34,459 nucleotides of DNA from an uncultured Acidobacteriia bacterium (GTDB lineage Bacteria; Acidobacteriota; Terriglobia; Bryobacterales; Bryobacteraceae), in assembly GCA_903925015.1 (NCBI GenBank), contig CAIYDY010000135.1, forward strand, positions 1-34,459, written 5' to 3'. Made by a program: the position numbers and the translations under genes. Below the pieces are notes generated by a model. It saw nothing but the letters and a program-made list of their open reading frames with translations, did not search any database and was not told the origin of the DNA. This document shows positions 17,345 through 26,052 of this stretch, one piece after another. Positions within the stretch are counted from its first letter, which is position 1, and each line of letters starts with the position of its first letter.

Positions 17345-18169
17345 TCACAACCGCAGTTTGCACACCACCCCCACGTCATCGCAATACCAGAGCCAACCCT
17401 CGCGGATCGACATTCCGTGGGGCAGGGGATCGTCGTCGGCCAACTGGATACGCTCCAGCATTTTCCCCGTATCGGGGTCGTGCTTGAAAAACGCATTCAG
17501 ATTGCTGTCCGCCACCCACAAGTACTTCCCCTCCCAGCCGATCCCGTGCGGCCGGTTGCCAGCGGTCGGGAACTTGTTCTGCACCACCCAGGTCTTCGGG
17601 TCCACCTTGTAGACTTCCCGCGAGGGCGGCACCGCCATCCACAGGAAGCCGTCCCGCCATTCCTGCCCGTGCGCCCCGGTTCCAGGGGCCGACCCGCCCA
17701 TGACCTGGCCCGCTTGGAATCCACCGACCGTTGCCGAGGGTCGTGGCTGCGGTTTCGCCAATGGGCTGGACCGCGACTTGGGGTCCCCCGCCATGTTGTA
17801 GATCACTCCGGCACCGGGCGTGAAATGGCGTTCCAGCGTCTTGCCTGTGATCGCATCCACCCGCGCGATCTCGCGGCTGTAGGTGGATCCAATCCACAAT
17901 GTCGACCCGTCATGGGTGATCCCGCTCGATTTCTCCGTCTCAGTCCCGAATGTCCACAACACGCGACCGTCCTCGTACGAAACTAGGTAGACCTTGCTTT
18001 CATCGCCCTGGTCAATCATCCAAAGGCCCTCTGAGGTTGCTTGGAGGCCGTTCGGATGCGGACACGCCGATTTGAATACGATGACCGGTTTTGCGGTCTT
18101 GCGGACAGGTAGTGCCTGTGTGCTCGCTGCGGCTGCGGCCGATAGCCCTACAAAGTGTCTACGGTTCAC
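17345..18169 (-). CDS. Tat-exported beta-propeller (quinoprotein/YncE-like) protein
   Basis: This 274-residue protein opens MNRRHFVGLSAAAAASTQA, a twin-arginine signal followed by an Ala-rich segment, so it is probably exported folded. The remainder is a repeated blade pattern (GLWMIDQGDESKVYLVSYEDG; LWIGSTYSREIARVDAITGK; YLWVADSNLNAFFKHDPDTGK, read in separate segments), resembling glutamine-cyclotransferase or PQQ-like propellers. No catalytic residues are recognisable. The start is GTG, supported by the signal peptide. It is 29 bp from the Uma2 gene on the same strand. The function is unknown. Confidence 0.75.
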   Translation of the reverse strand: MNRRHFVGLSAAAAASTQALPVRKTAKPVIVFKSACPHPNGLQATSEGLWMIDQGDESKVYLVSYEDGRVLWTFGTETEKSSGITHDGSTLWIGSTYSREIARVDAITGKTLERHFTPGAGVIYNMAGDPKSRSSPLAKPQPRPSATVGGFQAGQVMGGSAPGTGAHGQEWRDGFLWMAVPPSREVYKVDPKTWVVQNKFPTAGNRPHGIGWEGKYLWVADSNLNAFFKHDPDTGKMLERIQLADDDPLPHGMSIREGWLWYCDDVGVVCKLRL

Positions 18170-18198
18170 GGCTGGATTCTATCAGAATCCACGAAAGT

Positions 18199-18804
18199 CT
18201 AGTCAGCCAACGGATCCCAAACGGTCCGCAACTCCAACACGAAACCCTCCACCGGGCCTTCCCCTTCAATGCGTTCGGCCCCAACCACCATCTCCGGTTC
18301 GCGGTTTGGCCGGTAGATTTCCACCGTTTGCGATTCCGGGTCGATCAACCATCCCAGTTCGGTCCCGTTCTCGATGTACTCGCGCATCTTGGCCCTCAGA
18401 ATCCTGAGGCGGTCCGAATGCGAACGCAGCTCAATCGCGAAGGCCGGACTCAGATGCCAGTAGCCATTCTGACTGCGTTCCGGGAGGTTGCGGATGTCCG
18501 CCTTGCGCGTCCACGACGCATCGGGTGAACGTCTCGCCCCGTTTGGCAAAACAAACCCAGTGGAGGAATCCCCCACGATGCCCCGCTGGTCGCGACGGGC
18601 CCAATCCCGCAGTTGGCCTGAAAGTTCCCCGTTCTGAGCCCCGGTGGTGGAATGATTTGGAGGCATGATCAACAGTTCCCCTTCGGCAGTCATCTCAAAC
18701 CACAGATCCGGATGTTCCGCGACGAACTCCGCAAACTCTTCGTCCGTCATCGGAGGCACAGTCAATGTCGCGGGAAGGTATGTTTCGTCCACCAGGAATG
18801 CCAT
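18199..18804 (-). CDS. Uma2 family (DUF820) restriction-endonuclease-like protein
   Basis: This 201-residue protein belongs to the Uma2/DUF820 family, a PD-(D/E)XK nuclease-fold group abundant in Cyanobacteria and Acidobacteria. The active-site pattern is visible: RRSPDASW supplies the Asp and FAIELRS the Glu of the core strand, followed by a C-terminal GWLIDPESQTVEIYRP typical of the family. The expected N-terminal segment (TDEEFAEFVAEHPDLWFEM) is also present. Members are often mobile or solitary and their biological role is not established. The ATG start lies 16 bp downstream of the MacB-like permease stop in the direction of transcription. Confidence 0.88.
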   Translation of the reverse strand: MAFLVDETYLPATLTVPPMTDEEFAEFVAEHPDLWFEMTAEGELLIMPPNHSTTGAQNGELSGQLRDWARRDQRGIVGDSSTGFVLPNGARRSPDASWTRKADIRNLPERSQNGYWHLSPAFAIELRSHSDRLRILRAKMREYIENGTELGWLIDPESQTVEIYRPNREPEMVVGAERIEGEGPVEGFVLELRTVWDPLAD

Positions 18805-18820
18805 GCCCGTATTCTACCCT

Positions 18821-20071
18821 TTACTCGTACCGCAGCGCCTCCACCGGATCCAACCGCGAAGCCTTCATCGCCGGCCACACCCCGAAGAACAACCCCACCG
18901 ATACCGACACAGAAAACGCCGTCACCACCGCCCACGTCGGCACGCTGCTGGGCAACGCCGGAACCAGTGCGCCCACCAGCATCGTCAGTCCCACCGCAAA
19001 GAAGATCCCCAGCACTCCGCCAACGCCGGTCAAAGTCATCGCCTCGGCCAGGAACTGCCCCACGATGTCGTACCGCCGTGCCCCCAGCGCTTTCCGCACT
19101 CCAATCTCGCGCGTCCGTTCCGTCACTGACACCAGCATGATGTTCATTACCCCGATGCCGCCCACCAGCAGGCCCAACGCCGAGATCGCAATCGCCACCA
19201 AACCGATCAAACCCGTAATCTTGTCGAACTGCGCAATGATTTGGTCCGGCGACGACGGCGCAAAATCATCCGCCTCGTCCGTTTTCAAGTGCCGCAAGCG
19301 GCGCATGATCCCGACCACCTCGTCGTATGCGTCCTTCCGCAAGCCCGGCTTCGCCTTGCAGGTGATCATGTAGCGGTCAATCTGGGGATATCTGGATTCG
19401 GCCACCTTCAAGGGAATCATGATCTGTGTGTCCGCGCCGTTCGAGCCGAAGAATCCGCCCTTGGCCTTTGCGAACACGCCAACAACCGTGTATTCCGCAC
19501 CGTCCACCATGAACTCACGCCCCACCGCCTCACCCACGGGAAACAGCGCGTGAGCCAGATCGAAGCCTAGAACCGCCACGTGCGCGACTTTGTCGTTCTC
19601 CTCCGGTGTGAAGAACCGCCCTTGGTCGAACGCCTTCGGGGCTGTCGACATCTGGTTCGGCGTCACACCGGCAATCGAGAGGCTGTCGGTTTCGAATCCC
19701 GGAACCTTCGCTGTCACCACATGCCCGTTGTTGGCACTGGGAATAAACAGGGCCAGCGAGACCTCCTGGATGTTCGATGCCGTCCGCGCGATTGCCTCGG
19801 CGTATTCCTTCTTGATGGGACGCCGCTTCTGTTCCTTAGGGGGGGCGAAATTCGCGCTCGGATCACCGCTCGTCTTGTAAACAAAGACGTTGTCGGGACC
19901 CAGCTCGTCGAAGAACACCACGATGCCCTGCCGCAATCCGCTCAATAGCGACGCCACCGTCACCACCGTCGTGATTCCGATCACGATTCCCAACACCGTC
20001 AGCATGGACCGGAACCGGTTGGCCCACACCGCCGTCAAGGCCATTCCAATACTTTCGCTCGTTGCCAGCAT
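18821..20071 (-). CDS. MacB-like ABC transporter permease (FtsX fold)
   Basis: This 416-residue permease has the MacB layout. TM1 is near the N-terminus (RFRSMLTVLGIVIGITTVVTVASLL). A large periplasmic MacB_PCD domain follows (about 45-270). The C-terminal FtsX block of three TM helices contains the family motif ERTREIGVRKALGARRYDI. Such proteins act as mechanotransmission machines in lipoprotein release, peptide efflux or signalling. It follows the next permease by 4 bp, so the two probably form a heterodimer. No ATP-binding subunit is encoded beside them; one must be supplied from elsewhere. Confidence 0.9.
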   Translation of the reverse strand: MLATSESIGMALTAVWANRFRSMLTVLGIVIGITTVVTVASLLSGLRQGIVVFFDELGPDNVFVYKTSGDPSANFAPPKEQKRRPIKKEYAEAIARTASNIQEVSLALFIPSANNGHVVTAKVPGFETDSLSIAGVTPNQMSTAPKAFDQGRFFTPEENDKVAHVAVLGFDLAHALFPVGEAVGREFMVDGAEYTVVGVFAKAKGGFFGSNGADTQIMIPLKVAESRYPQIDRYMITCKAKPGLRKDAYDEVVGIMRRLRHLKTDEADDFAPSSPDQIIAQFDKITGLIGLVAIAISALGLLVGGIGVMNIMLVSVTERTREIGVRKALGARRYDIVGQFLAEAMTLTGVGGVLGIFFAVGLTMLVGALVPALPSSVPTWAVVTAFSVSVSVGLFFGVWPAMKASRLDPVEALRYE

Positions 20072-20075
20072 GTCC

Positions 20076-21362
<1,287 letters not shown>

Positions 21363-21373
21363 TGTTCTTTTTA

Positions 21374-21416
21374 GGGTATCCTTGATTGCAGGATACCCGT
21401 GGAAAATGGGTATCCT
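21374..21416. promoter_or_regulatory. Triple alternating 9-bp repeat, probable operator
   Basis: GGGTATCCT occurs at 21374-21382 and 21408-21416, and its reverse complement AGGATACCC at 21390-21398. Starts are 16 and 18 bp apart, about one and a half helical turns. The array is 11 bp upstream of the permease ATG and 45 bp before the start of the divergent membrane-protein gene, so a dimeric repressor bound here could control both. The regulator is not encoded nearby. Confidence 0.6.
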
Positions 21417-21461
21417 TTAGTCAGTTACGCGAGTACTGCCACCGAGGTTCACACTTTCCCC

Positions 21462-21836
21462 ATGCGATCCCGCCTGCTCCGCCCTCTTCTGATTCCTATC
21501 TCCCTCGTGTCAGTGCAAGTTTTGTTGACCGCCTGGGCACAAATCGGCGGCCAATCCCACTTGGACCTCGTTTTCTGGCCTTGGAAGCTGGGCTTGACCC
21601 TCTTTGGAGCCGCCCTCGTTGCCGGACTGACGCACGAAGCAGCCGCCACCAAAACCGGCAACCGGATCTGGATCTATGTACTGCTCCTCGCCGCAACCAT
21701 CGCCGCCGCTGGAGCCCTCAGCTACCAGGCCCACCTCAACGAGCCCGACGAGTCCGATTTCGACGAATCGGACCCGGGCACCATGCAGACCCTGAACTAC
21801 CAGACCTTGCAGGACTTCTCGCGCACCATCGGCTGA
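21462..21836 (+). CDS. Small membrane protein, unknown function
   Basis: This 124-residue protein has three predicted membrane segments (about 8-28, 38-57 and 69-87) and a short acidic tail (NEPDESDFDESDPG). Codon use is strongly GC3-biased like real genes of the window. The ATG at 21462 is preferred because the longer frame from 21399 would translate through part of the repeat operator. Its last 40 bp overlap the convergent M13 peptidase gene. It is divergent from the MacB-like permeases and probably shares the operator with them. I recognise no family. Confidence 0.6.
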   Translation: MRSRLLRPLLIPISLVSVQVLLTAWAQIGGQSHLDLVFWPWKLGLTLFGAALVAGLTHEAAATKTGNRIWIYVLLLAATIAAAGALSYQAHLNEPDESDFDESDPGTMQTLNYQTLQDFSRTIG

Positions 21837-23824
21837 CCCGCCTTGCATCCAAACGCCTTCTGGAACTCCGGCATGTTGGAAACATTGCCGTTGACCCGGA
21901 ATCGCGCAATCGCATGCGGATTCGTCTGCGCCTGCAACCGGTCGGCCTGTTCGGTGGAATTTGTGCACCAAACTTGGCCGATGCCGAGGAAGAACCGCTG
22001 TTCCGGGGTAAACCCTTCCTTGTCCGGCAGCACCTTGCCCGCCAACGAATCCATTAGTGCCATGTAGGCGATCCGCAATCCGCCCAAGTCGGCCGTGTTC
22101 TCGCCCAGCGTCAGCTTGCCGTTCATGTGGACGCCGCCAGGCAACTCAAATCCCTCGTATTCCTGAATGATGCATTCGGCCCGCTCGGTGAACGCCTTGG
22201 CGTCCTCCGGTGCCCACCAGTCCTTCAGGTTGCCCACCGCGTCGAACTGCCGGCCCTGGTCGTCGAAGCCGTGCGTCAGTTCGTGCCCGATCACAGCGCC
22301 GATTGCCCCGTAGTTGGTCGCATCGTCCGCGCTGCGGTCGAAGAATGGCGGCTGCAGGATGCCCGCCGGGAAGTTGATGTTGTTCATCTGCGGATCGTAA
22401 TAAGCGTTCACCGTGGGGGGCGTCATGAGCCACTCGGCCTTGTCGATCGGCTTGCCGATTTTCGACATGCTCCTCGCAAAGTCAAAGTCGTTCGAGCGGA
22501 GCGAATTGCCCACCGCGTCCCCGCGCACCACCTTCAGCGCCGAATAGTCGCGCCACTTGTCCGGGTAGCCGATCTTGTTCGCGATCGCATTCAACTTCTC
22601 CATCGCTTTCTGCTTGGTGGCCGGGGTCATCCATGTCAGGGCCTGAATATCCTTGGCCATCGCCGCCTCCAGGTTCTTCACCATGGTCAGCATGCGTGCC
22701 TTGCCGTCCTTGCCAAAGGTGCGTTCCACGTACGCGAGGCCCATCGCCTCGCCCAAGTCCCCGTCCGTGGCCGCCACGCAACGCTTCCAGCGCGGGCGCT
22801 GTTCCTTGGAACCGGTCAGGAACTTGCCGTAGAACGCGAAATTCTCATCATCGATCTTCGTCGGCAGGTACTTGGACTGCGACCGCAGCAGATGCAGCGT
22901 CAAATACGATTTCCACGTCTCCATCGCCGTGCTCTTCAACAGAGCCTCCTGCGCCTTGAAGAAATCCGGACTGGCCACGTTCAGCGAATCGAGCGACGGC
23001 GGCTTCACGATCTCGAAGTACGCCGACCACGAAAACGAATCCGAAAGCGCTTGGAATTCGGCCTTCGTCATCTTGTGGTAGATCTTCTCGGGATTGCGCC
23101 GCGAGGTCACGTCCATCGACCCCTTCGCCATCGCCGTTTCGAGATCGAACACATCCTTGGCCTGTTTCGCCGCTACAGCCAGCGCGACGCCCGTCAATTC
23201 CAACACGCGGGCCATGTGGGCCACATATTCCTTGCGCGTTTCCACCGACCTGGCGTCCTCGCGGAAGTAGAAATCGCGTTCCGGCAGACCGAGCCCACCC
23301 TGGTCGGCCCAACCGATCACCGCGCTCGAATCCTTGAAATCTTGGTTGGAGGTGAAGCTGAACAGGACCCCGACGGCCATCCGGTGCAAGCGCGCAATTT
23401 CGACGGATAGGTCGCGCGTGTTCTTCATCGCGGCGATCCGGCCCAGTTCCGGCTTCAAGGGCCCCAAGCCCTGTTTGTTTATGGTTGCCGTGTCCATGCA
23501 GGAGGCGTAATAGTCGCCGATCTTCTGCGTGTTCGCATCGCGGTTCTTGGCCGTCCCCGCCTCCTCTAGGATCTTCCGCAGCACCAGTTGGTTCATCTGG
23601 TCCAACTCGCCGAACCGGCCCCAGCTGGATTGGTCGGACGGAATCGGATTTTTCGCCGCCCAGGTTCCACATGCGAACTGGTAGAAATCGTCGCAGGGAT
23701 TGGCCTTGCGGTCAATGGCCCCCAAGTCGAAACCGGGGGAGAACTTGAGTTCGCCACCGGTCTGGGCGATCAAGCTGGGGAGGAGGAGTAGGCTGCCGGT
23801 AAGCGCCGCGCGAAGTTTGGACAT
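21797..23824 (-). CDS. M13 (neprilysin/PepO) family zinc metallopeptidase
   Basis: This 675-residue secreted peptidase has a signal peptide (SKLRAALTGSLLLLPSLIAQ). The family opening (CDDFYQFACGTWAAKNPIP) and the PPTVNAYYDPQMNNINFPAG substrate-binding motif are present. The zinc site is HELTH at about 514-518 with third ligand Glu575 in GENTADLGG. The C-terminus CKVW matches the conserved CxxW ending. M13 enzymes cleave peptides of limited size; in Acidobacteria they probably serve peptide nutrition. The ATG at 23824 gives a clean signal peptide; an in-frame start 39 bp upstream is also possible. The last 40 bp overlap the convergent membrane-protein gene. Confidence 0.95.
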   Translation of the reverse strand: MSKLRAALTGSLLLLPSLIAQTGGELKFSPGFDLGAIDRKANPCDDFYQFACGTWAAKNPIPSDQSSWGRFGELDQMNQLVLRKILEEAGTAKNRDANTQKIGDYYASCMDTATINKQGLGPLKPELGRIAAMKNTRDLSVEIARLHRMAVGVLFSFTSNQDFKDSSAVIGWADQGGLGLPERDFYFREDARSVETRKEYVAHMARVLELTGVALAVAAKQAKDVFDLETAMAKGSMDVTSRRNPEKIYHKMTKAEFQALSDSFSWSAYFEIVKPPSLDSLNVASPDFFKAQEALLKSTAMETWKSYLTLHLLRSQSKYLPTKIDDENFAFYGKFLTGSKEQRPRWKRCVAATDGDLGEAMGLAYVERTFGKDGKARMLTMVKNLEAAMAKDIQALTWMTPATKQKAMEKLNAIANKIGYPDKWRDYSALKVVRGDAVGNSLRSNDFDFARSMSKIGKPIDKAEWLMTPPTVNAYYDPQMNNINFPAGILQPPFFDRSADDATNYGAIGAVIGHELTHGFDDQGRQFDAVGNLKDWWAPEDAKAFTERAECIIQEYEGFELPGGVHMNGKLTLGENTADLGGLRIAYMALMDSLAGKVLPDKEGFTPEQRFFLGIGQVWCTNSTEQADRLQAQTNPHAIARFRVNGNVSNMPEFQKAFGCKAGQPMVREKSCKVW

Positions 23825-23930
23825 CGTCACTATTCTGACATCCCGCGATAAATGGCGCGTCAATTTTGGGGCGAAACTGCAGTCACACAGTTTGCGGTTG
23901 TTGCAATGTACTTGTTAAGGGCGCGGGCGA

Positions 23931-23984
23931 CGGGCCAATTGCCCGGAGGGCGGCATTCGGATTGACGGATTGACCCCACAGTAG
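23931..23984 (+). pseudogene. Remnant of a higA 3' end
   Basis: These 54 bp match the last 54 bp of the XRE antitoxin gene at 30631-30684 with 7 mismatches, including the stop (GLTPQ then TAG). Nothing upstream of 23931 resembles the rest of the gene. It marks the left limit of the TA island. About 20 bp after it, a perfect 7-bp inverted repeat (CCCGTGC 24002-24008, GCACGGG 24018-24024) may be a terminator or the edge of a mobile piece. Confidence 0.75.
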
Positions 23985-24057
23985 ACTTCCGGCTGGGTCT
24001 CCCCGTGCGGGGGCGGGGCACGGGATTGCCCCAAAGTCTTGATATGCTGGAACTGTC

Positions 24058-24270
24058 ATGCCGAGCCTGCCGTTACCTGTGCCGCCCTTACCTCTAAATG
24101 CGACAACGATGGAGTCGGCTACAAGACCGGCACTTCAATCCCGGATGCCGGAAATAGCCACTATCCTTCGGAACCTCGGACGCATGATCCCCGACGAAGA
24201 GTTGCGCAATGTCCCCAAGGATCTCGCGAGCCAGGTAGACCACTACGTTTACGGAACGCCGAAGCGGTGA
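24058..24270 (+). CDS. Antitoxin-like small protein preceding a decayed PIN toxin
   Basis: This frame encodes 70 residues whose C-terminal half (MPEIATILRNLGRMIPDEEL, then PKDLASQVDHYVYGTPKR) resembles the short proteins that sit directly upstream of PIN-domain toxins in Acidobacteria. The stop overlaps the GTG of the toxin frame by 4 nt (GTGA), as expected of a TA operon. A TATGCT box ends 9 nt before the ATG and no Shine-Dalgarno is visible, so the mRNA may be leaderless. The antitoxin frame is intact although the toxin is not. The family match is from memory of similar proteins, so moderate confidence. Confidence 0.6.
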   Translation: MPSLPLPVPPLPLNATTMESATRPALQSRMPEIATILRNLGRMIPDEELRNVPKDLASQVDHYVYGTPKR

Positions 24271-24433
24271 ACTTGGTTTTCGGCGGACACGCTTTTCTGG
24301 ATCGCCCTGTTCGAGGTCGTGGCGCAATCGCACGAATCATGCGGCAAAGGCGGATTCAACGGGTGCTTACCAACCACCGCCACTTTGCCCAGGAAGGGTT
24401 CGTTTGCCTCTTTCGACCGGACAACCTGACCCG
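24267..24433 (+). pseudogene. PIN-domain toxin pseudogene (VapC-like)
   Basis: The frame starts VNLVF. Skipping one G near 24282 continues ADTLFWIALFEVVAQ, the classic PIN N-terminus with its first Asp. About 50 bp later, back in the original frame, comes MRQRRIQRVLTNHRHFAQEGFVCLF (24340-24414), the classic PIN C-terminus. The middle of the domain, roughly 90 residues with the second acidic residue, is missing. The last active-site Asp of the usual LTNDxHF is His here (LTNHRHF). So the gene has a +1 frameshift, a large internal deletion and a lost catalytic residue; it cannot make an active RNase. Confidence 0.75.
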
Positions 24434-24802
24434 CCCAATCTCCGCCATCCATAAAAACACTTTCGTTAGACTGATACAGTCCCAGTTGGCAAGCCAATAG
24501 CCCAAAAAATGGGAATCGGCCCGGCCCTTCTGTACTTCTGCAAGGTTGCCCCAGCCGCCCAAGCGATACCAAAGCATCTTCACCAGGATCATGCCCTCCG
24601 CCCATACGAGTGGAACATCCGGGACGCCGGGTAGAAGGGGTACTCCGTTGCGGAATTCTGGCTCGAAGCCATTTGGGGCTATGGACTTTGGTGCGAGGGC
24701 ATTGCGCCGCAGTCTGGCCCCCCCAGCGGTAGTGTTCCCTTGGTGGGCGAGTTCCTTGACCGCACACAGCATGTCATCTTCGATGTCGAGCGTGGTGCGC
24801 AT
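24356..24802 (-). CDS. VapB-type antitoxin with aberrant C-terminus, no toxin partner
   Basis: Residues 1-60 match VapB antitoxins: MRTTLDIEDDMLCAVKELAH (ribbon-helix-helix), then NALAPKSIAPNGFEPEFRNG and VPLLP, the typical tail that precedes a VapC. The TAGGARLRRNAL stretch is about two residues shorter than the usual TAGxVLSxLARxAL helix. After VPLLPGVPDVPLV the frame continues about 80 residues into sequence unlike any VapB (MILVKMLWYRLGGWGNLAEV), with no stop at the expected place, and no vapC follows. A TATTTT box sits exactly 7 nt before the ATG (24810-24815 on plus). It is probably a broken VapB fused to unrelated DNA. The 153 bp upstream (24803-24955) contain no gene I can support. 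Confidence 0.55.
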   Translation of the reverse strand: MRTTLDIEDDMLCAVKELAHQGNTTAGGARLRRNALAPKSIAPNGFEPEFRNGVPLLPGVPDVPLVWAEGMILVKMLWYRLGGWGNLAEVQKGRADSHFLGYWLANWDCISLTKVFLWMAEIGRVRLSGRKRQTNPSWAKWRWLVSTR

Positions 24803-24955
24803 TTGACCCAAAATACCGCATCTGATGTGAGATGTTTGATGTGCAGCCCGGGGGCCCTGTTACGATCCCTTTGGACGGAGCTGCGAAACATCGCTGGAGA
24901 TCCACCGCTACGTGCGCCCGAAGAAGGCGGCCTGGCACGGGGAGCCCGTCTAAGC

Positions 24956-25384
24956 TCAGGGCCGAACAGCCGCAATCCCCCACCGATCAGGAAAATCCTT
25001 CACGTTGAACGTAAGGATCTTCGGAATGCCGTTTGCCAGCATGATCGCGGCCAAACGCGCATCATGCACGTGCTTGCCCGAGATGGAATGCTCGGAAAAC
25101 AATCCCATCCAGATCGGAAATAGTTCTGACGATTCAGCCAGCATCGGCAGCATCGCAAGTAGCCGACCAACCTCGGAAACCGTCCGATCCCGCGTCCAGC
25201 CCAATCCGTTCGAGGTCACAGGCTTGGTGGCCACGGCCCAGAACTCCACGATGGTTTGGGGAGCAAGCCAAGCATCCTCGCCGAATGCAAGCATTGCGGC
25301 GAGCGACGTCCGAGCCGCCCCCTGTGCCGGACTGTTGCGGTCCAGCAAGGCGATCAATACGTTGGTATCGAGCAGAAACCCCAT
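24956..25384 (-). CDS. PIN-domain toxin (VapC-like ribonuclease)
   Basis: This 142-residue PIN protein is likely a site-specific RNase. It begins MGFLLDTNVLIALLDRN (Asp6), has Glu47 in IVEFWAV and Asp108 in HVHDARLAA, and ends ILTFNVKDF, so the acidic active-site set looks complete. The ATG at 25384 overlaps the stop of the AbrB-type antitoxin by one nucleotide (TGATG), a normal antitoxin-first VapBC order. A longer frame from 25456 would overlap the antitoxin and is rejected. This is one of few TA pairs here in which both partners appear intact. Confidence 0.85.
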   Translation of the reverse strand: MGFLLDTNVLIALLDRNSPAQGAARTSLAAMLAFGEDAWLAPQTIVEFWAVATKPVTSNGLGWTRDRTVSEVGRLLAMLPMLAESSELFPIWMGLFSEHSISGKHVHDARLAAIMLANGIPKILTFNVKDFPDRWGIAAVRP

Positions 25385-25629
25385 CAGTCGTACAGGTATT
25401 CCCGCCGGAGGGACTCGACAGGAATATGCACATCTGACTGGTTGCGTTCCGCCCATTCCAGGAGCGACCGGATGCTGTTCCCGTCCGAGGCATTGTTGTT
25501 CCTCCCGCCTTCGGGCTGCAGTACAACAATTTCCCCATGCCGCTCCACCGCGACGAGGGTATTCGGCGGCGCCAGAACCAACTCAGCCGGCAGAACGAGT
25601 TCACCCGTGCCGGACACTTCCAACAACAT
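25384..25629 (-). CDS. AbrB/MazE-type antitoxin of a VapBC pair
   Basis: This 81-residue protein has a SpoVT/AbrB swapped-hairpin N-terminus (MLLEVSGTGELVLPAELVLA) for DNA binding and an acidic C-terminal tail (ESLRREYLYD) that should wrap the toxin. The start at 25629 was chosen because an AGAGGA Shine-Dalgarno lies 8 nt upstream; the frame remains open further upstream to 25689 within the neighbouring gene. It is coupled to the PIN toxin by a TGATG overlap, and the complex probably autorepresses. Its first 29 bp overlap the 3' end of the HigA-like frame. Confidence 0.78.
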   Translation of the reverse strand: MLLEVSGTGELVLPAELVLAPPNTLVAVERHGEIVVLQPEGGRNNNASDGNSIRSLLEWAERNQSDVHIPVESLRREYLYD

Positions 25630-26029
25630 CGTGAAATCCTCTTGCCGCAATTCTACCAGCCCGTGCCAAAAGTCGCTTCCTCTCGGCACCGGCTCGGTAA
25701 CGTGCGGATTCTACTGAGCCGCGACCGCGAGGGAGCGACAATTTCGGCCCTTTGCCACCGACTGCCAAGATCGGCATGACGCGCATTGCGGCCTTCTGCG
25801 ATCCTGCCCGCCCCATCCAGAACTCCGGCGTGCTCCCGAACAACCGCGACACCTTCAGGCACATCACCGGCGAAAGCGCCTTCCGCCCGCCCGGAATCTC
25901 ATGCACCATCTGCCGCGAAACCCCGAGCGCCTTCGCCATCCCCGCAGCCGATAGGCCCACTTCGGGAAGTACATCCTCCCGGATGATCTCGCCGGGGTGA
26001 ACCGGCAGCAGCGCATTCACTCGTCCCAT
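25601..26029 (-). CDS. HigA-type XRE antitoxin with replaced C-terminus (solitary, probably decaying)
   Basis: Residues 1-73 match HigA: LLPVHPGEIIREDVLPEVGL, then an HTH (AAGMAKALGVSRQMVHEIPGGRKAL) and RLFGSTPEFWM. A normal HigA ends about 25 residues later. Here the frame runs on another 69 residues through a Pro/Arg/Gly-rich segment encoded by a repeat-like stretch (LSLPRGRGSVESARYRAG). No higB is present upstream (ietS lies there) or downstream. The ATG at 26029 has a GAGG Shine-Dalgarno 6 nt upstream. It may still bind DNA, but toxin neutralisation is unlikely. It lies 24 bp after ietS on the same strand. Confidence 0.68.
   Translation of the reverse strand: MGRVNALLPVHPGEIIREDVLPEVGLSAAGMAKALGVSRQMVHEIPGGRKALSPVMCLKVSRLFGSTPEFWMGRAGSQKAAMRVMPILAVGGKGPKLSLPRGRGSVESARYRAGAERKRLLARAGRIAARGFHDVVGSVRHG
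25675..25748. repeat. Candidate dispersed GC-rich repeat within the HigA-like frame
   Basis: The stretch around GAGCCGCGACCGCGAGGGAGC (split: GAGCCGCGACCG, CGAGGGAGCGAC), preceded by GGCTCGGTAACGTGCGGATTC, resembles a short intergenic repeat I remember as abundant in Solibacter-like and planctomycete genomes. It sits exactly where the HigA homology ends, so it probably inserted there. Only one copy is in this window, so the repeat nature is inference. Confidence 0.4.
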
Positions 26030-26052
26030 CGCCGTCCTCAAATCGCTGCCTT

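Noticed and set aside
16106-17986. 626-codon open frame on the plus strand across clpX and the beta-propeller gene
   Set aside because: It is antisense to two well-supported genes and its composition is that of a complementary-strand shadow.
22127-23410. 427-codon plus-strand frame opposite the M13 peptidase
   Set aside because: Arg/His-rich shadow without motifs; the peptidase on the other strand is unambiguous.
24834-24955. Possible C-terminal gene remnant (SCETSLEIHRYVRPKKAAWH frame) on the plus strand
   Set aside because: The frame is short, has no start and I could not tie it to a family; nothing else supports it.
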